In this document: in pieces, positions 1 through 6,862 of the stretch
Layout: every line of letters starts with the position of its first letter
How positions within the stretch are numbered: the first letter of the stretch is position 1
Assembly: GCA_016926455.1 (NCBI GenBank)
Contig: JAFGOO010000170.1
Location: forward strand, 1-11,614
Source: Methanosarcinaceae archaeon
Lineage (GTDB): Archaea; Halobacteriota; Methanosarcinia; Methanosarcinales; Methanosarcinaceae
Length of the DNA stretch: 11,614 nucleotides
Direction: 5' to 3'
Program-made: the position numbers and the translations under genes
Notes under the pieces: generated by a model
Database searches by the model: none
Seen by the model: only the letters and a program-made list of their open reading frames with translations
What the model was told of the DNA's origin: nothing

Positions 1-5
1 CATAT

Positions 6-112
6 CGGTTCTTCGAAGCCGTTGTAAAACTAACCAGTGGGTTGCCATCGAAGGCATTAATGTGACTTTGATCACGGATGCCAAATTGCCTTCGAGGCAA
101 CCACACTGCTCA
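6..112 (+). ncRNA. candidate IS110 bridge RNA (5' leader)
   Basis: Two hairpins precede the transposase. A small one at 6-21 has a 5-bp stem including one G-U pair. A large one pairs 40-56 with 87-102: GGTTGCC and TCGAAGGCA against TGCCTTCGA and GGCAACC, 16 pairs interrupted only by a bulged A at 47. The 30-nt loop holds a further GTGA/TCAC mini-stem (62-65 with 72-75) and an alternative GGCAT/ATGCC pairing (53-57 with 78-82). IS110-subgroup elements encode a bridge RNA in this position, with a 5' stem-loop followed by loops that pair with target and donor DNA. The structure is seen in the sequence. The identity as a bridge RNA and the exact RNA ends are inferred. Confidence 0.5.
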
Positions 113-134
113 TAAAAATAGGGGGTGATATAAA

Positions 135-1379
135 ATGTCACTAATCATAACCAAATCTTGTGGTTTAGACATCCATAAACGTTTTATGATAGCTACAATG
201 CTTTGCAGATCAGGTGAAAAAACACAAAAGCGATTCAATAGGAATGAAGAAGGTATTTTAGACTTTAAATCCTGGGCATTAGAGGAACATTGCGATATTG
301 TCGCTTGTGAATCTACAAGTGATTTTTGGGTTCCAATCCATGATACTCTGAGTAAGCATGTTCTTGTCATTGTTGGAAATGCACGTGACATGAAGGCATA
401 TGATCATAAAAAAACAGATAAGATAGATTCTGAGTTTATTGCACAACTTGCTTTAAATGACATGATAAAGCCTTCACGAATTTTCTCTAAATCTCATAGG
501 GAATTCAGAGGACTTGTCCGTCTTCGTCACAATCTTGTACAAAAAAGGACTGATATAAAGAATCAAGCACAAACTATCCTTTCTTCGGAAATGTTCCATC
601 TCAATGATGTGTTAACGGATATTTTCGGTAAGAATGGCAGAATGATTCTATCAGGCATTTGTTCAGGTCAGAACTTAGACCAAGTATTAGACAAGCTAAC
701 TCCAAATGTTCGTAAAAAGCGTGAGCAGATCAAACAGGTTTTTGAACGAGAACTCTCCCAAAATGCCTTATTCAAACTTAAAATATGCCTGGAATTGATA
801 CAGAATATTGATGACCAAATTAGCAATCTGGAAAACGAAATATTCAGTTATGCTTATCAAAACTACAAACGTGAAATGAATATCTTGATTTCTTGTCCTG
901 GTATCGGAGAGCTAAGTGCATCAATACTGATTGCTGAAATAGGTGATTTCAAGGACTTTTCATCAGGAGATAAGCTTGCTTCATGGTTAGGTATAGTACC
1001 AAAAGTGTATCAATCTGCAGACAAATACCATAATGGAAGAATCACTAAGAGAGGTTCCAAGGTAGCTAGGTGGGTTCTAACCCAGATTGCCGGTGCAGCT
1101 TCAAAGAAAAAAACCAGTACGTTGAAGGAGTTTTTTAATCGGAAGACGAAAACAATTGGATATCAAAAGGCAATAATTGCTCTGGCGAGAAAAATTGTAA
1201 CAATCATATGGCATCTCATCACAAAAGACGAAATGTATGAAGATGAAACCGATTATCATAAAGGAGATATTCAAAAGAGGAAGATTGTTGAGATATTGGA
1301 AATAACCGTTGATGAGGGAATATCTATCATCAATGAGATGTTTGCAGTATTAAACAAAAAAGATCCAGATGTAACATGA
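135..1379 (+). CDS. IS110-family transposase (DEDD/serine recombinase)
   Basis: This 414-residue protein is a full-length IS110-type transposase. The N-terminal RuvC-like DEDD domain shows D12 (GLDIHK), E59 (ACES), and D95 and D98 (KTDKID). A helical linker with coiled-coil character spans about 125-245. The C-terminal Transposase_20 domain begins with a helix-hairpin-helix-like segment, SCPGIGELSASILIAEIGD at 253-271. It carries the expected nucleophilic serine, S294, in the context QSADKYHNGRITKRG. All known catalytic positions are present, so the protein may be active. The ATG follows a strong GGGGGTGAT ribosome site at 121-129 with 5-nt spacing. In this family the enzyme acts with a structured RNA from the element's own leader to recombine donor and target DNA. 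The stop is TGA. No terminator was recognised downstream. Confidence 0.93.
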   Translation: MSLIITKSCGLDIHKRFMIATMLCRSGEKTQKRFNRNEEGILDFKSWALEEHCDIVACESTSDFWVPIHDTLSKHVLVIVGNARDMKAYDHKKTDKIDSEFIAQLALNDMIKPSRIFSKSHREFRGLVRLRHNLVQKRTDIKNQAQTILSSEMFHLNDVLTDIFGKNGRMILSGICSGQNLDQVLDKLTPNVRKKREQIKQVFERELSQNALFKLKICLELIQNIDDQISNLENEIFSYAYQNYKREMNILISCPGIGELSASILIAEIGDFKDFSSGDKLASWLGIVPKVYQSADKYHNGRITKRGSKVARWVLTQIAGAASKKKTSTLKEFFNRKTKTIGYQKAIIALARKIVTIIWHLITKDEMYEDETDYHKGDIQKRKIVEILEITVDEGISIINEMFAVLNKKDPDVT

Positions 1380-1686
1380 CAAAGAAGAACTTTGATTATA
1401 GTATCCTAATCCTAAATTGTTGTTCTCATTATAAAGCAACAACGAATGCCATAATCAGTAAGTACTTTCATGCCAAATATGATTGGCACTGTAACTATTA
1501 CAGAATTTGCATAAACTAAAAATGTACAAGACTGCGAATCTATAAGACTTAATCTCAGATTATCTTAACCATAGCAATGTTTCGCTAAAACAGTTCTTGA
1601 TCAGGTTCATAAACGAAGTTATGGAACAAGAAGAACTAGAACAATATGAAACAATCAAATACAATAGGAGCTCATCAAGAAAAAAA
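1380..1686. other. intergenic tail: IS right end and host flank
   Basis: This stretch of about 307 bp has no convincing gene. It contains a TTGTTG/CAACAA inverted repeat near 1418-1442 and the TGCCAA/TTGGCA hairpin at 1471-1488, then AT-rich sequence up to the U-tract that ends the minus-strand RCK gene. An open frame from a TTG at 1597 has no ribosome site and runs antisense into the RCK gene, so it is not called. Confidence 0.5.
1680..1686 (-). terminator. U-tract terminator of the RCK gene
   Basis: Seven consecutive T residues on the minus strand directly follow the TAG stop of the RCK gene. Archaeal intrinsic termination relies mainly on such U-tracts, with or without a hairpin. No strong hairpin is seen. 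Confidence 0.45.
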
Positions 1687-2403
1687 CTAATCCAACTTAA
1701 CGTACTTCTTTTTGAACAAAGCTATATTTTCCCTGCTTCCGACCACAGCAACCACGTCCCCAGCTTTGAGAACCATGGATGGCAATATGTGGATTGTGAC
1801 GTCTTCGCTGCGATCAACCCCGATGATCGTACAGCCAACAGTTTCCCTCAGGTTTAACTCTGCCACCGTCTTTCCCACCATCTCAGAACCTTCCTTAACA
1901 TGGTGCTTTTCGATGGATATGCCTTCATAGAGCATGATGTCCTCATCGGCATCAATGGACACACGGTTCATGCACTTTGCCGTCAATTTTGCAAGCAACT
2001 GCCCTGCGACAATCGAAAGGGAAGCAACATAATCAGCACCTGCCTTGTACATCTTGTCAATAGATTTTACCGAATTCGCACGTACAAGTATGGTTGAGTT
2101 CGGATTCAGTCCGCGTGCAATAATTGTTGCAAAAATGGCATCAGTGTCATTGTTTAGGGTAACGATCACAGTTGATGCACTCTCCACACCCGCTGCTTTG
2201 AGCACCTCCTCATCAGCCCCATTTCCAGTTACATATTCAAAGTCAACGTTCTCGAGTGTGTGTGCGTTCCTGTCAACAACTATAAATCGGACATTGTTTT
2301 CTTGCAGTGTCTTAACTATTCGCTTTCCAACATCGCCGTATCCGAGCACGATCAAATGTCCGTTTATTTTCCTTCCTTTTAATATTTGATCTTCCGCCAA
2401 CAC
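1687..2403 (-). CDS. TrkA-type RCK protein (second RCK of a split K+ channel)
   Basis: This 238-residue cytosolic protein has a full RCK unit. The N-terminal Rossmann domain carries the glycine motif GYGDVG at 21-26 and an acidic residue after strand 2 (D44 in VVDRN), which suits NAD(H) or another nucleotide. The TrkA_C lobe covers about 155-235. Such domains gate K+ channels and transporters in response to nucleotides or ions. The gene lies 3 nt after the channel gene and in the same reading frame. The channel's TGA is followed only by TCG and then this GTG, so the pair is one ORF split by a single stop codon. A GGTGATC ribosome site (2411-2405) overlaps that stop. It is spaced better for the TTG at 2400 than for the GTG at 2403, so the true start may be one codon in. 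The stop is TAG. It could be an independent subunit or the severed end of a tandem-RCK channel of about 575 residues. Confidence 0.85.
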   Translation of the reverse strand: MLAEDQILKGRKINGHLIVLGYGDVGKRIVKTLQENNVRFIVVDRNAHTLENVDFEYVTGNGADEEVLKAAGVESASTVIVTLNNDTDAIFATIIARGLNPNSTILVRANSVKSIDKMYKAGADYVASLSIVAGQLLAKLTAKCMNRVSIDADEDIMLYEGISIEKHHVKEGSEMVGKTVAELNLRETVGCTIIGVDRSEDVTIHILPSMVLKAGDVVAVVGSRENIALFKKKYVKLD

Positions 2404-2404
2404 C

Positions 2405-2411
2405 GATCACC
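2405..2411 (-). promoter_or_regulatory. ribosome binding site overlapping the channel stop codon
   Basis: GGTGATC matches the archaeal anti-Shine-Dalgarno core and contains the TGA that ends the channel gene (2409-2407). It lies 4 nt before a TTG (2400) and 1 nt before a GTG (2403). This layout favours termination followed by reinitiation, producing two separate polypeptides. Confidence 0.5.
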
Positions 2412-3414
2412 GCGTTAATTTTTTTAAATTATACAATTCTTCAGTTCTGCCGATAGCAAGGAGAACAGAATTTTCTTTGATAACATCATCACCAAGCGGG
2501 TTCAGCGACAGGTTACCGCCCTTCCAGATACCCACAATGTTTGCCCCGGTTCTTTCGTGGATGGCAGCGGTTCTCAATGTTTCTCCTATTAAAGGGCTTT
2601 TTGGGTATATTGGGAACTCCACAATGCTTATACCCTCAAAAAACTCTGTAGCTCCTGTCAACCTGCTCAAAAACGGGTCCACAGCCTTTATACCAATGAA
2701 ACGCCCGAACATGGACTTAGGAGACACCACCCGGTTCGCACCGGCATATCTGAGATATTTTGCATTGGATACTTCTTCTACCACAGCAATGATATCAATA
2801 TCAGTGAGTTCACGGGCAGTCAATACAATATTCGCATCCATCTCATCAGACTTGTTTGCAATTAAGACCTTTGCTGTGTAGATGTTTGCATTTTTAAGTG
2901 TTTCTTCTTCACTTGGAATTCCATAGATGCATTGAATGCCTTTTTCCATCAACTCGCGTATTATATGCTCATTATCCTCAACAATGACGAAAGAGATGCC
3001 GTTTTCTTTTAGTTCATCGATTAGGGTTTCAACAAGGCGGTTATAACCACAGACAATTATATGGTTGTTCAAATCTTCTTGGGCTTTTGTAGGTAGTATG
3101 ATCTTTACCATTTTCTCAAGCTTTGGGGTGATTACTAGCGGGAACAACCATCCGAATAACATTATCACTCCTGAAAGCTGGACAATTATTGAAAATATCT
3201 TTCCGGCATTTGATGTTAAAACTATGTCTCCGTATCCAACGGTCGTCATACTGGTTATTACCCAGTAAACGGCAGTAATAAGGTTAACATATTCAGGATG
3301 ATACTCTACTCTAGCAAAGTAGAGAAAAATCATGCTATAAATGATGATCAAATTGATTGCAGTTGCAGCGTATACAGCAACAGATTTTTTTTGCCTGAGT
3401 TTTGAGAACATCAT
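2407..3414 (-). CDS. potassium channel, two TM segments plus RCK domain
   Basis: This 335-residue protein is a two-transmembrane K+ channel. TM1 is at about 13-34. A pore helix leads into the selectivity filter TVGYGD at 58-63. TM2 is at about 73-96. A cytosolic RCK domain follows: RCK_N from about 118 (HIIVCGYNRLVETL) and RCK_C from about 255 to the end. The first RCK lacks a full GxGxxG motif and resembles the ligand-independent fold of channel RCK1 domains such as that of MthK. The downstream RCK protein has the intact motif, as expected for RCK2 of tandem-RCK channels. The ORF starts at two consecutive ATG codons, with GTGAT 5-6 nt upstream. The gene is transcribed away from the KefB-type antiporter, and together they suggest a K+ homeostasis locus. 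The in-frame TGA at the end is the unusual point. Confidence 0.9.
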   Translation of the reverse strand: MMFSKLRQKKSVAVYAATAINLIIIYSMIFLYFARVEYHPEYVNLITAVYWVITSMTTVGYGDIVLTSNAGKIFSIIVQLSGVIMLFGWLFPLVITPKLEKMVKIILPTKAQEDLNNHIIVCGYNRLVETLIDELKENGISFVIVEDNEHIIRELMEKGIQCIYGIPSEEETLKNANIYTAKVLIANKSDEMDANIVLTARELTDIDIIAVVEEVSNAKYLRYAGANRVVSPKSMFGRFIGIKAVDPFLSRLTGATEFFEGISIVEFPIYPKSPLIGETLRTAAIHERTGANIVGIWKGGNLSLNPLGDDVIKENSVLLAIGRTEELYNLKKLTR

Positions 3415-3430
3415 AACACATCACATACAC

Positions 3431-3443
3431 ATATATATTTTTT
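3431..3443 (-). promoter_or_regulatory. TATA element of the K+ channel gene
   Basis: AAAAAATATATAT on the minus strand lies about 20 nt upstream of the ATG. Initiation 25 nt downstream of it would fall at or just past the first ATG, implying a nearly leaderless message. That conflicts with the GTGAT ribosome-site-like sequence, so the assignment is tentative. Confidence 0.35.
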
Positions 3444-3688
3444 ACCAAGTATGATGATCTTATTTCAAAACGTTCATTTTTCAGATTTCTTATTTCGAAG
3501 GGGATATTGCTTTTAATATGTTTCTGTCTTAAATGTCGATTCACAGAATAATTATCATCGGCACATCATTATGTTCTTTGAATTTCATCCAGCCTCTTCA
3601 CACAATGATTGCATGATGTAGTATATATACTTTTAAAGTGAACTCACCATCAAATTCAAAATTGATCTATATTTTTGTCATAAAACAC

Positions 3689-3700
3689 AAAAATTTATGA
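3689..3700 (+). promoter_or_regulatory. TATA element of the antiporter gene
   Basis: AAAAATTTATGA is an archaeal TATA-like box. Initiation about 25 nt downstream would fall near 3720. This leaves a short leader carrying the GAGGTGG ribosome site at 3735-3741, 6 nt before the GTG start at 3748. The spacing is internally consistent. Confidence 0.4.
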
Positions 3701-3747
3701 CTATCGAGTTCAATAAAAAACCAGCAGGAAATTAGAGGTGGTTAACA

Positions 3748-4635
3748 GTGGATGCATCACTGTTGAATGATATTATCATCATATTTGGACTTTCGATTGC
3801 TATTATTTTTATATGCCACCGGCTTCGCGTGCCTACGATTGTTGGTTTTCTCCTGACAGGTATTCTGGCAGGTCCACACGGGCTTGCGTTAATATATGCT
3901 GTTCAAGAAGTCAATTTATTGGCTGAAATAGGGATTATATTACTGCTTTTTGCCATCGGCGTAGAGTTATCTCTGAAGGATATGTGGCAGATCAAAAAAG
4001 CAGTTTTTGTTGGTGGTTTGCTTCAGGTGCTATTAACGATTATTATTGTTTTTTTTATTGTTAGTGAAATTGGTCTGGATTTCGGTGAAGCAATTTTTAT
4101 TGGTTTCATGATATCCTTAAGTAGCACAGCCATTGTACTCAAACTCCTTCAGGAAAGAGACGAAATCGACACTCTTCACGGCAAAACAACGCTTGCCATC
4201 CTGATCTTCCAAGATATCGTTATAGTTCCAATGATACTGGTTACACCCTTATTGGCCGGAGAGACAGGGAATTTGGGCGAATCCCCGCTTATTCTTATTG
4301 GAAAGGGGATTGTTTTTGTCCTGCTGGTGATCATAGGTGCTAAATGGTTTGTCCCACACCTGTTATTTCAAATTGCCCGGACACGCAGCCGTGAGCTTTT
4401 CCTATTGAGCATTATTTTCATATGTTTTTCAGTTGCATTGCTTACCTCCAGTTTAGGACTTTCACTCTCTTTTGGTGCTTTTCTGGCAGGACTGATCATA
4501 TCAGAATCTGAATACAGTTACCAGGCACTCAGTAATATCATGCCTTTTCGTGATGTCTTTATGAGCCTATTTTTTGTCTCGATTGGCATGCTTCTGGACA
4601 TCAATTATTCCAGCAACCTGTTCTCTTTGTTCTGA
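3748..4635 (+). CDS. KefB-type antiporter, N-terminal membrane part
   Basis: This 295-residue fragment carries most of the antiporter domain, with about nine hydrophobic helices. Family landmarks are GFLLTGILAGPHGL at 33-46, EIGIILLLFAIGVELS at 60-75, SLSSTAIVLKLLQERDEID at 123-141, the ion-binding pair Q155-D156 in IFQDIVIVP, and GAFLAGLIISES at 243-254. The frame is authentic up to about FVSIGMLLDINYSSNLFSL, after which a TGA ends it prematurely. The GTG start is supported by the AGAGGTGG ribosome site with 6-nt spacing. On its own the fragment lacks the last helices and the RCK domain, so it is unlikely to be a regulated transporter. Confidence 0.85.
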   Translation: MDASLLNDIIIIFGLSIAIIFICHRLRVPTIVGFLLTGILAGPHGLALIYAVQEVNLLAEIGIILLLFAIGVELSLKDMWQIKKAVFVGGLLQVLLTIIIVFFIVSEIGLDFGEAIFIGFMISLSSTAIVLKLLQERDEIDTLHGKTTLAILIFQDIVIVPMILVTPLLAGETGNLGESPLILIGKGIVFVLLVIIGAKWFVPHLLFQIARTRSRELFLLSIIFICFSVALLTSSLGLSLSFGAFLAGLIISESEYSYQALSNIMPFRDVFMSLFFVSIGMLLDINYSSNLFSLF

Positions 4636-4721
4636 TTACTTTAAGTGTACTGTCACTAAAATCAAGCATTTCCGGGTTTGTAACAACTCTGCTTGGATAC
4701 CCTCTTCGTACGACAATACTT

Positions 4722-5732
4722 GTGGGGCTGGCACTTAGTCAGGTTGGGGAATTTTCTTTTGTTCTGTCTACTTTCGGTGTCCAATACGGTCTTCTTGATG
4801 CAAATATTTATCAGTTTTTTCTTGCAGTCTCTATTCTGACCATGGCGAGTACATCATTCATTATAGCCCTGTCTCCTCACATAGCGAATTATATGATGAG
4901 TCTACCGCTACCCAAAAGATTGACATCTGGCATTCCAATATCAGGACTTAACAGCTCAAATAAAAAAATCCATTTAAAAGACCATATTATTATCATTGGT
5001 TTTGGGATTAATGGTAGAAATGTAGCGCGGGCAGCGATGTCAGCAGGCATCCCATATCTGGTCATTGAAATGAATCCTGAAACAGTCAGGAATGAACAGT
5101 TAAAGGGTGAATTAATCCATTATGGAGATGCAACTCATGAAGCGGTGCTAGAACATGCAAATATCAGGGATGCAAGAGTTATGGTTTTAGGTATTTCCGA
5201 CCCTGTTGCAACTCGAAGAATAGTTGCAATCGCTCACGACCTTAATCCTGCACTTCATATGATTGTACGGACGCGCTATCTTCATGAGATGAAACCCCTC
5301 TATGATTTAGGAGCAGAAGAGGTTGTTCCACAAGAGTTTGAGACTTCCGTAGAGATATTTATTCGGGTTCTGAAGAAATATTTTGTTCCTAAAGATGAAG
5401 TCGAGAAATTCATTGCCGAGGTCCGGGCAGATGGTTATGGGATGTTCCGAAGTATTTCTAAAAAACCGGAAGATATACGTGATGTAAAACTCGACCTTCC
5501 TGATGTTGAAATAAGTACATTTCGAATTTCAGAAAGATCACCTATGGTAGGAAAAACTTTAGCTCAAATGGAACTGAGGAAAAAATATGGCGTTACATTG
5601 CTGGTCATAAGTCGTAACTCACAGACAATGTCCAATCCACATGGAGACGTTGGTTTTTGTGCCAATGATGTACTTGTTATCCTTGGGAGTCCTGATAAAA
5701 TTGCTGAGGTATCTGGACTATTTATGTGTTAA
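4722..5732 (+). CDS. KefB-type antiporter, C-terminal helices plus RCK domain
   Basis: This is the remainder of the antiporter. A nominal GTG start at 4722 gives 336 residues, but homologous coding continues upstream in this frame to about 4626 (VLITLSVLSLKSS...LLGYPLRTTILV), so 4722 is probably not a real start and no ribosome site is visible there. The last helices contain GLALSQVGEFSFVL, a conserved CPA2 signature, at 2-15. A linker leads to an RCK_N Rossmann domain with GFGINGRN at about 93-100 and an acidic E after strand 2 (VIEMN). A TrkA_C domain follows at about 250-335. The stop is TAA. Confidence 0.82.
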   Translation: MGLALSQVGEFSFVLSTFGVQYGLLDANIYQFFLAVSILTMASTSFIIALSPHIANYMMSLPLPKRLTSGIPISGLNSSNKKIHLKDHIIIIGFGINGRNVARAAMSAGIPYLVIEMNPETVRNEQLKGELIHYGDATHEAVLEHANIRDARVMVLGISDPVATRRIVAIAHDLNPALHMIVRTRYLHEMKPLYDLGAEEVVPQEFETSVEIFIRVLKKYFVPKDEVEKFIAEVRADGYGMFRSISKKPEDIRDVKLDLPDVEISTFRISERSPMVGKTLAQMELRKKYGVTLLVISRNSQTMSNPHGDVGFCANDVLVILGSPDKIAEVSGLFMC

Positions 5733-5752
5733 TGAGGTCACCTACACTGTAC

Positions 5753-5763
5753 TAAAATAAAGA
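5753..5763 (-). terminator. possible U-rich terminator of the protease gene
   Basis: The minus strand carries a T-rich run, TCTTTATTTTA, about 23 nt past the TGA stop of the protease, within the 53-bp convergent gap to the antiporter gene. There is no hairpin, so the call is weak. Confidence 0.25.
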
Positions 5764-5785
5764 ACATCAGATTGATATGTGAAGT

Positions 5786-6862
5786 TCAAAAGCCATGCAC
5801 AAGATACGGTCCAAATATCATCAGGACAAATGACATGAGCACTAAAAACAAAAACGTCCCTGCAATTGCACCAGATATCCTTTTTGCCTTATTTTCGTCC
5901 CCTGTTATGCGAAGAATTAGGGAGTATGTATAGTCCCTGAACACATGTCCCCCATCTAGAGGTACTGCTGGAAGGCAGTTAAAAAGCCCTACATAGAAAT
6001 TCAACCAGCCAATCCAAAGTAGTGTGTTTGCAATCCAGAAAATTCCGATTCCAAGTGGTTCACCCCAGCCAACGGCATGGTAGAATTGAGCAAACGTTCC
6101 ACTGAACCCAGGGAACCCTTCCCCACCAATACCGAGGATTGGGAGTCCGAATAGGATTATCCAGCCACTTGGGCCTGTGAGCATGGAGGGGATGTCTTTG
6201 AGTATCTGAAGGTACATCTTCGAAGGGTATTCTCCAACTGTGAGCCCAAGTGGTGTACTTTTTATACCGTTTGTGCTGTAATACACACCCAGAAAACCTT
6301 TTTCTTCGCCCTCATCAGGATATTGTGCAAGTTTCACATCAAATCCCATGGTCACATTGGTCTGGCCAGATGTATGGTTTGTGCCCAACACTTCAATATG
6401 TATCGTCTGGTCTGAATGAGTCGAGTTCATGAAGATAATAAAGTCTTCAACGGTCTTCAATGTGACATTGTCGATCTTTACCATCACCATCCCGCTTTCA
6501 AAACCCACTGCCTCCGCCGGCGATCCCTCCACAACCCCATTTACATGAACGCCAAAAATATCTTCTTCCGCAGTCTCTAATTTATTGATATCATAGACTG
6601 ACACAACCCCATCCTTTGCCGCATATATCTTGACAACCGAACCTTGTTCAATGGTACTCATATACATAATGATATCTTGTGTATTGCTAACAGGCGTATC
6701 ATCGATTTGGGTTATCACCATCTCTTTTGTGATTCCAGCTTCAAAAGCAGATGAACCGGTAGTAACATTTACGACCATGACGTCACTTAAAGGCGCAATA
6801 GCTCCCAGGACCGGCCCAAAAAACAGGAACAAAGCCACAAAAGCAACAACAAAGTTCGACAT
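5786..6862 (-). CDS. M50 metalloprotease, PDZ and LDG part
   Basis: This 358-residue frame is the C-terminal part of the protease. Coding homology appears to continue upstream of the ATG at 6862 to about 6912 (KKAATRNERARILAAGV), so this ATG is probably internal. A transmembrane helix lies at about 3-22. Two PDZ-like domains follow at about 25-95 and 100-160, each with a substrate-groove region and the usual SPAEAVGF-type or SSAFEAGI-type loop. Further hydrophobic segments run from about 230 to 292. The second catalytic motif is N295-C-L-P-A-V-P-L-D303-G-G, whose aspartate supplies the third zinc ligand. A last helix spans about 330-352. Several NxT/NxS sites in the PDZ region fit an extracytoplasmic location. 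The stop is TGA. Confidence 0.83.
   Translation of the reverse strand: MSNFVVAFVALFLFFGPVLGAIAPLSDVMVVNVTTGSSAFEAGITKEMVITQIDDTPVSNTQDIIMYMSTIEQGSVVKIYAAKDGVVSVYDINKLETAEEDIFGVHVNGVVEGSPAEAVGFESGMVMVKIDNVTLKTVEDFIIFMNSTHSDQTIHIEVLGTNHTSGQTNVTMGFDVKLAQYPDEGEEKGFLGVYYSTNGIKSTPLGLTVGEYPSKMYLQILKDIPSMLTGPSGWIILFGLPILGIGGEGFPGFSGTFAQFYHAVGWGEPLGIGIFWIANTLLWIGWLNFYVGLFNCLPAVPLDGGHVFRDYTYSLILRITGDENKAKRISGAIAGTFLFLVLMSFVLMIFGPYLVHGF

Larger units (their letters stand above)
1..1490 (+). mobile_element. IS110-family insertion sequence (ends uncertain)
   Basis: The element is defined by its IS110-type transposase at 135-1379, a structured non-coding leader at 1-134 and a non-coding tail after 1379. 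IS110 elements usually lack clear terminal inverted repeats and target duplications, so the ends cannot be fixed by eye. The left end may lie before base 1. The right end is a guess: a 6-bp hairpin at 1471-1488 (TGCCAA, loop ATATGA, TTGGCA), about 90 nt past the stop codon, overlaps a 9-nt sequence repeated from the leader. The long structured 5' leader fits the IS110 subgroup better than IS1111, whose guide RNA lies on the 3' side. Confidence 0.6.
3415..3747. other. divergent control region between channel and antiporter
   Basis: This 333-bp region has no gene. It is AT-rich and holds three TATA-like elements: 3431-3443 (minus), a 12-bp perfect palindrome AGTATATATACT at 3620-3631 followed by TTTTAAAG, and AAAAATTTATGA at 3689-3700 (plus). 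It presumably carries both promoters. No riboswitch-like fold was recognised. Confidence 0.5.
3748..5732 (+). pseudogene. KefB-type K+/H+ antiporter, frameshifted
   Basis: The two reading frames in this span join into one monovalent cation:proton antiporter-2 (CPA2/KefB-type) protein, an antiporter membrane domain followed by a regulatory RCK domain. The change is a -1 shift inside the overlap at about 4605-4632. Adding one T to the run at 4626-4628 gives a smooth junction, NLFSFVLITL, and a product of 661 residues, a normal size for this family. Proteins of this class move K+ or Na+ against H+ across the cytoplasmic membrane under control of nucleotides bound by the RCK domain. The break falls in a late transmembrane helix and would separate the pore from its regulator. 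It may be a real mutation, a sequencing error or, least likely, programmed frameshifting. Confidence 0.75.

Noticed and set aside
110..391. 93-codon minus-strand open frame over the transposase start
   Set aside because: It is antisense to the intact transposase, with no initiation signals.
1418..1442. TTGTTG/CAACAA inverted repeat as an IS terminal repeat
   Set aside because: It is short and low in complexity, and no matching copy exists at the left side, so it does not define an element end.
1597..1857. 86-codon plus-strand open frame from a TTG
   Set aside because: It has no ribosome site, and beyond 1687 it is antisense to the RCK gene. The first 90 nt could be a remnant of something but nothing recognisable.
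2407..2409. TGA as selenocysteine
   Set aside because: No SECIS-like structure was seen, the next residues do not resemble a selenoprotein, and TGA ends other genes here (transposase, protease) as an ordinary stop.
3335..3544. 69-codon minus-strand frame upstream of the K+ channel
   Set aside because: It overlaps the channel start in another frame and covers the promoter region; the cysteine and basic residues look like AT-rich noise.
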